From an uncultured Clostridia bacterium (lineage in GTDB: Bacteria; Bacillota; Clostridia; TANB77; CAG-508), in contig CAKPRA010000043.1 of NCBI GenBank assembly GCA_934180065.1, forward strand, positions 1 through 14,364: DNA of 14,364 nt. The letters run 5' to 3'. The notes beneath the pieces are model-generated. The model was not told the DNA's origin. It ran no database searches and saw only the letters and a program-made list of their open reading frames with translations. Position 1 is the stretch's first letter; every line of letters begins with the position of its first letter. Of the stretch, positions 11,117-14,364 are shown in pieces. A program made the position numbers and the translations under genes.

Positions 11117-12668
11117 TGTTGCTATATATTTAAGATTGAGTAAAGATGATGGAGACAAAGAAGAAAGTGAAAGTATTTCTAATCAAAGAAATATAATATT
11201 AGATTATTTGAGAGAAAATTTTGAATATGAAAATTATTATGAATATGTGGATGATGGAGTTTCAGGAGCTACTTTTAATAGACCAGGTTTTAGAAAAATG
11301 ATTAGTGAATTGAAAACAAATAAAATAGATTTAGTTATTACAAAGAACTTAGCTAGATTTGCACGAAACTATATTGAAGCAGGTGAATATATAGAAAAAA
11401 TATTTCCAAACAACAACATTAGGTATATTGCAATAATAGATGGAGTAGATAACTTTGAAGATAGGATTGCAAATGAATTTGCTCCAATAAGAGGAGTTTT
11501 TAATGAATTATTCTGCAAAGAAACTTCAAAGGCAGTTAAAAGAAGCAAGAGAAAAAAGATGACTGAAGGATTTTATAGTTGCACTGTAGCTCCATTTGGA
11601 TATAAAAAAGATTTAGAAAATCCAGGGAAGTTAATTATAGATTATGAAGCGAGTAAAGTTGTTAAAAGAATTTTTAAGATGGCATTGGAAGGAAAAACAG
11701 CAATGGAGATAGCGGATAAATTTAATGAAGAAAAAATAAAAACTCCAGCAGAATATCTTAGCTTAAAAGGATTGGAAAATAGAACGAAAAAAATTTGGTC
11801 AAGATCTATGATTGCAAGAATATTAGTAAATAAAGTTTACATAGGTGATTGTCTGAGAGGAAAAACACAAAACATCAGCTATAAGAGTAAAAAAAGAATA
11901 AATATTAGAAGAAACGAACAAATTGTTACAAAGAATACACATGAAGCGATAATTTCAGAAGAAATGTTTGACAAGATACATAATAACAATAAGTTTGGCT
12001 CTAAAAAAGGAGAAAGCCAGGAATTTGTAGTTAAATTTGTTAATTATTTATATTGTGGAAAATGTAAATCAAAAATTTCTAAAAGAAAGCTAAGAAAGAA
12101 GATAAAGGTCTTTTGCCCATATAGAAATGAAACAAACTTTTTGTGTTCAAACAACGAATTATATAATTATGAAGAAATAGAAAGAGCGATTATAGATGCA
12201 ATAAGAAGTGAATTCGAATTATATTTCAAAAAGAAAAAACTCAATCCTAATGTGATAGCAAGATATAATAAAAAGCAAATTGAAGATATTGACAAAAAAA
12301 CAGATGAAATAAATAAAGAATTAGGTATGTTAAGATTTAAAATTTCAAAACTATATAATGACAGGTTACAAGAAAATATTACAGAAGAATATTATAAAAG
12401 CAATTATGAAAAATTGGTTAATACCAGAAAAGAATTAACAAATCAATGTGAAATACTAGAGAAACAAAAGAATAAAATAAATGGTACGAATGAAAATATG
12501 TTAAGAATAAAAAAAGTAAAAAAAATCTTGAAAAAATTAGATAAAGAATCATTATCAGAAGATGACATTGGCGAAATGATTGATAAAATATATCTATATG
12601 AGGATCACATTCATATTTTTTATAAATTTCAAGATATTCAAAGTAAAATTATTTCATGTCAAAATTGA
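11085..12668 (+). CDS. Large serine recombinase 2
   Basis: This 527-aa protein starts at ATG 11085 (or 11088), with AGGAGG (11068-11073) inside the end of the preceding gene, so the two are translationally linked. Domains: catalytic domain with Arg17, Ser19 in YLRLS, and Arg91/Arg94 in RFARN; recombinase domain (about 165-300); zinc ribbon Cys324, Cys327, Cys344, Cys354; coiled coil (about 395-465). The segment RLSKDDGDKEESESI is identical to recombinase 1, but the C-terminal DNA-binding parts differ, so the two may read different half sites. The paired layout recalls ccrA/ccrB of SCCmec. A perfect terminator overlaps the stop codon, and the carboxypeptidase junction is 0.2 kb away. Confidence 0.95.
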   Translation: MMTVKKQSIRNVAIYLRLSKDDGDKEESESISNQRNIILDYLRENFEYENYYEYVDDGVSGATFNRPGFRKMISELKTNKIDLVITKNLARFARNYIEAGEYIEKIFPNNNIRYIAIIDGVDNFEDRIANEFAPIRGVFNELFCKETSKAVKRSKRKKMTEGFYSCTVAPFGYKKDLENPGKLIIDYEASKVVKRIFKMALEGKTAMEIADKFNEEKIKTPAEYLSLKGLENRTKKIWSRSMIARILVNKVYIGDCLRGKTQNISYKSKKRINIRRNEQIVTKNTHEAIISEEMFDKIHNNNKFGSKKGESQEFVVKFVNYLYCGKCKSKISKRKLRKKIKVFCPYRNETNFLCSNNELYNYEEIERAIIDAIRSEFELYFKKKKLNPNVIARYNKKQIEDIDKKTDEINKELGMLRFKISKLYNDRLQENITEEYYKSNYEKLVNTRKELTNQCEILEKQKNKINGTNENMLRIKKVKKILKKLDKESLSEDDIGEMIDKIYLYEDHIHIFYKFQDIQSKIISCQN

Positions 12669-12695
12669 ACACTTAATTTAGAAGTGTTCAATTTT
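12661..12695 (+). terminator. Strong terminator of the recombinase operon
   Basis: A perfect 14-bp stem, AAAATTGAACACTT (12661-12674) with its complement (12682-12695), has a 7-base loop. The stop of recombinase 2 lies inside the left arm. Confidence 0.85.
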
Positions 12696-12766
12696 GATAA
12701 TTTGTAAAAGAGAATATTTTCAGTAGAAATAAAAAATATTTGATAAAAAACAAAGATAAAAATTGA

Positions 12767-12794
12767 TTTTCCTGTTGTTTTTGAACAGCATAAT
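12767..12794 (+). repeat. 28-bp imperfect direct repeat, copy A
   Basis: It matches 12849-12876 at 24 of 28 positions and begins TTTTCCTGT. Inside it, CTGTT and AACAG form an inverted pair around GTTTTTG. It lies in the non-coding end of the element, 82 bp inside copy B. Confidence 0.7.
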
Positions 12795-12848
12795 AAAGTT
12801 TAAAAGAAAATAAAAAAAGTCCAGAAATTTTAAAGAAAAATTTTTTAT

Positions 12849-12876
12849 TTTTCCTGTCATTTCTGAACATCATAAT
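12849..12876 (+). repeat. 28-bp direct repeat, copy B, at the element boundary (attR candidate)
   Basis: It is the second copy of the repeat, and its right edge falls inside the Asp codon of the SAND motif of the interrupted carboxypeptidase (12875-12877). That coincidence suggests that copy B is the element-derived half of the attachment site and that the crossover lies at or very near 12,875-12,877. Exact core bases cannot be set without the left end or an empty site. Confidence 0.55.
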
Positions 12877-13345
12877 CATTTGCAGAAACTACACATATAG
12901 CTTTTAGCATTTCATCAACTGTTAAATTTTCGGTTGTAGTAAGCCATATTTGTGAACCTCCCATGGATTCGGCATTAGCAGAACATGGAATAGGGGTATC
13001 ATATGATATTTTTCCTTGTGAGATTGCTTCCATTATTAAATATATACTCATGAGTTTTGTCACACTTGCAGGTTTTAATTTTTCGTGTGAATTATATGAA
13101 TATAAGATTTGACCTGTTTTTTGTTCAATCAATATTGAACTTTCAGCTTCTAGATTAAGAAAATTATTTTCGAAATTTTCATCATTAGAATCTGAAAGAA
13201 TTGAACTGGAGCTGACAGGAGCATAGTCAGGTTTAAATGTTGACCAAATATAATTATTTTCATTTGATGCATAACAAGATGAAAACAAAAAAGAAGTGAA
13301 TATAAAAGTTATTACAAAATTAATACCAATTTTAAAAAAACGCAT
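12857..13345 (-). pseudogene. D-alanyl-D-alanine carboxypeptidase, 5' part, interrupted
   Basis: The first 162 codons of a DacF/PBP5-type serine carboxypeptidase start at ATG 13345 after GGAGGAG. It has a signal peptide (about 1-27), a Ser/Asn-rich linker, the active-site motif Ser94-Val-Thr-Lys97 and the second motif Ser154-Ala-Asn156-Asp157. The family continues for some 200 more residues, including KTG; here the frame changes to YDVQK and stops at once. These enzymes trim the terminal D-Ala from peptidoglycan stem peptides outside the membrane, and some act in spore cortex formation. The gene is inactive while the element is present. Clean loss at a recombinase-flanked junction argues for insertion rather than decay. 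Confidence 0.85.
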
Positions 13346-13470
13346 AATAAATCTCCTCCATATACATTTAAGTATATTCATAAAGAGAGATATTATGAAT
13401 TATTAATTAAATAAATTATAAAAGGTTATTATTTTTTTACTGTTTGTTTTATATGTTATTCTAAGGCAAA

Positions 13471-13525
13471 TGTCGAATTATGTCGAACGATTTTTCTTGA
13501 CATTTCAAGCTTTACAAGCTATAAT
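13471..13525 (+). promoter_or_regulatory. Paired 0A boxes and consensus SigA promoter of the pilin gene
   Basis: TGTCGAA (13471-13477) and TGTCGAA (13481-13487) are both perfect 0A boxes, head to tail with 3 bp between. Nine bases later comes a fully consensus promoter: TTGACA (13497-13502), 17 bp, TATAAT (13520-13525). The boxes sit at about -61 to -45. The same box spacing is found before the Spo0E-like gene. Spo0A~P is likely to modulate this promoter; the sign is not evident, since the core promoter already looks strong. The rest of 13346-13607 holds no gene that I can support. Confidence 0.75.
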
Positions 13526-13607
13526 AACTTCAGAAATTGCGAAAAATGTATAAAAAGGAGGGAAAATATCTAATAAACTATGCAACCTACTAGAAAATAG
13601 GAGGAAC

Positions 13608-14364
13608 ATGAAAAATAGCAAAATAAAAAAATTTATTTCAATAAATTTAATTTTAATAAGTATATTATCAATATTTAACTTTAATTCAAAAAGTAAAGCA
13701 ACCATAACAAGAGAAAATGAGACTGGAGAAATAACGGTATCAAATGTAGAACAAGGAGGAAATGTAACAATAACACAACTCGCATCAATAGAATACAGTT
13801 TTCAAAGGGATCAGGCAACAGACAATTATGTGTGGCTAGAACAAGTCGAAGGGTGGATAAAACAAAATTATCCTGAATATTTAGATACAAGAGAATTCTA
13901 CAAAAAAGTAAAAGACAATTCAGAAGAAGCAAACAACTTTTACCAAAAAATGGTAGCTGCAATAGGAAAAAGAGAAATCAACGTAAATGTACTAAAAGAA
14001 ACTCAAAAGGTAGAAGGAACACCAAGCTATTCTGAAAATGGAAACAATCTTACTGGGCAAACAACATTTAAAAATGTAATGATGGGAACATATTTAGTAA
14101 CAATAGAAAATGGTTATATGATTTACGAACCATCAATCGTAAACCTAATTCCAACATATGACGAAAACGAAAACACATGGAAAATAAACAATCAAGAAGT
14201 TATAGTAAAAGCATCTACACCATCAATTACAAAAAGTGTAACAGAGGAAGGAAAAATAGCAGATAATTATGATACATCTGAAGAAATAAACTATATATTA
14301 AAAGCAGATGTACCAAAATATTCAGAAAATAGTTTATCAAAAAAAATATATATAAGCGATAAAC
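13608..14364 (+). CDS. Sortase-type pilin/fimbrial subunit, 3'-partial
   Basis: The frame is open from ATG 13608 (AGGAGG upstream) to the end of the window, 252 codons without a stop. Residues 1-31 form a signal peptide: basic start, hydrophobic core INLILISILSIF, then a Ser/Ala-rich end. The N-terminal domain follows, and GTYLVTIENGYMIYEPSIVNLIPTY is typical of Gram-positive pilin N-domains. W191...VIVK201 resembles the pilin motif WxxxVxVYPK, whose Lys is joined by sortase. SITKSV (206-211) resembles the start of an isopeptide-forming domain. An LPxTG-type anchor is expected beyond the window. It would be exported and polymerised on the cell wall. It lies outside the element, in host DNA. 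Confidence 0.8.
   Translation, partial: MKNSKIKKFISINLILISILSIFNFNSKSKATITRENETGEITVSNVEQGGNVTITQLASIEYSFQRDQATDNYVWLEQVEGWIKQNYPEYLDTREFYKKVKDNSEEANNFYQKMVAAIGKREINVNVLKETQKVEGTPSYSENGNNLTGQTTFKNVMMGTYLVTIENGYMIYEPSIVNLIPTYDENENTWKINNQEVIVKASTPSITKSVTEEGKIADNYDTSEEINYILKADVPKYSENSLSKKIYISDK

Larger units (their letters stand above)
1..12876. mobile_element. Integrated element (left end outside window) inserted in a D,D-carboxypeptidase gene
   Basis: This span carries a tyrosine recombinase, two intact large serine recombinases, three recombinase-derived small proteins and many short genes of unknown function. Its right boundary is inferred at about 12,875-12,877, where the minus-strand carboxypeptidase frame loses family similarity right after its SAND motif, beside the serine recombinase genes. 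Large serine recombinases usually sit next to one attachment site, which fits. The left boundary and the rest of the carboxypeptidase gene (which should carry a KTG motif) are not in the window. The tyrosine recombinase may belong to an older or nested element, so this could be a mosaic. No conjugation, phage structural or replication genes are visible here, so the element type cannot be named. Confidence 0.7.

Noticed and set aside
13846..13852. Extra 0A-like box (AGTCGAA) within the pilin gene, and similar near-matches inside other genes
   Set aside because: Single copies inside coding sequence with mismatches and no second box at 10-bp spacing.

Overview
The window is very AT-rich DNA (roughly three quarters A+T by eye). 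It has strong AGGAGG-type ribosome binding sites, frequent TTG starts, Spo0A and Spo0E homologues, 0A boxes and a sortase-type pilin. Together these point to a spore-forming low-GC Firmicute of the Clostridia type. TGA acts as a stop codon, so the standard bacterial code applies. No rRNA, tRNA or CRISPR array was seen.

Most of the window (1 to about 12,876) reads as one integrated mobile element, or a mosaic of elements, whose left end lies outside the window. Its right end falls inside a D-Ala-D-Ala carboxypeptidase gene on the minus strand. That gene keeps its signal peptide and SVTK motif but stops just after the SAND motif, directly beside two overlapping large serine recombinase genes (9461-12668). 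Chromosomal DNA follows: a divergent promoter with paired 0A boxes and a pilin gene that runs off the window (13608-14364).

Layout: 1-1794, an unknown partial gene and three small proteins, at least two of them paralogous; 1855-2874, a tyrosine recombinase preceded by a perfect 14-bp inverted repeat with a 6-bp centre and two further arm copies, an arrangement like a lox or dif site; 2891-4554, a sporulation-control module with a Spo0A-like response regulator, a small unknown gene and a hidden 54-aa Spo0E-like phosphatase on the minus strand behind paired 0A boxes; 4587-5480, a GNAT acetyltransferase and an unknown gene; 5483-7232, a zinc-finger protein (minus) and an HTH protein (plus) separated by a 322-bp region with facing promoters and several inverted repeats; 7249-9383, small proteins, three of which look like decayed serine recombinase catalytic domains; 9461-12668, the two intact serine recombinases.

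A theme not explained by gene calls alone is a shared promoter module. The motif TTTTTTCTCA (one copy TTTTTTGTCA) lies 25 bp (once 26 bp) before a -10 box in front of seven transcription units, including the recombinase pair. The -35 boxes are poor, which suggests an element-wide regulon under an unidentified activator. The dead recombinase domains, the Spo0A/Spo0E pair and the interrupted carboxypeptidase together suggest an element that may tie its excision to host sporulation. That last link is inference.
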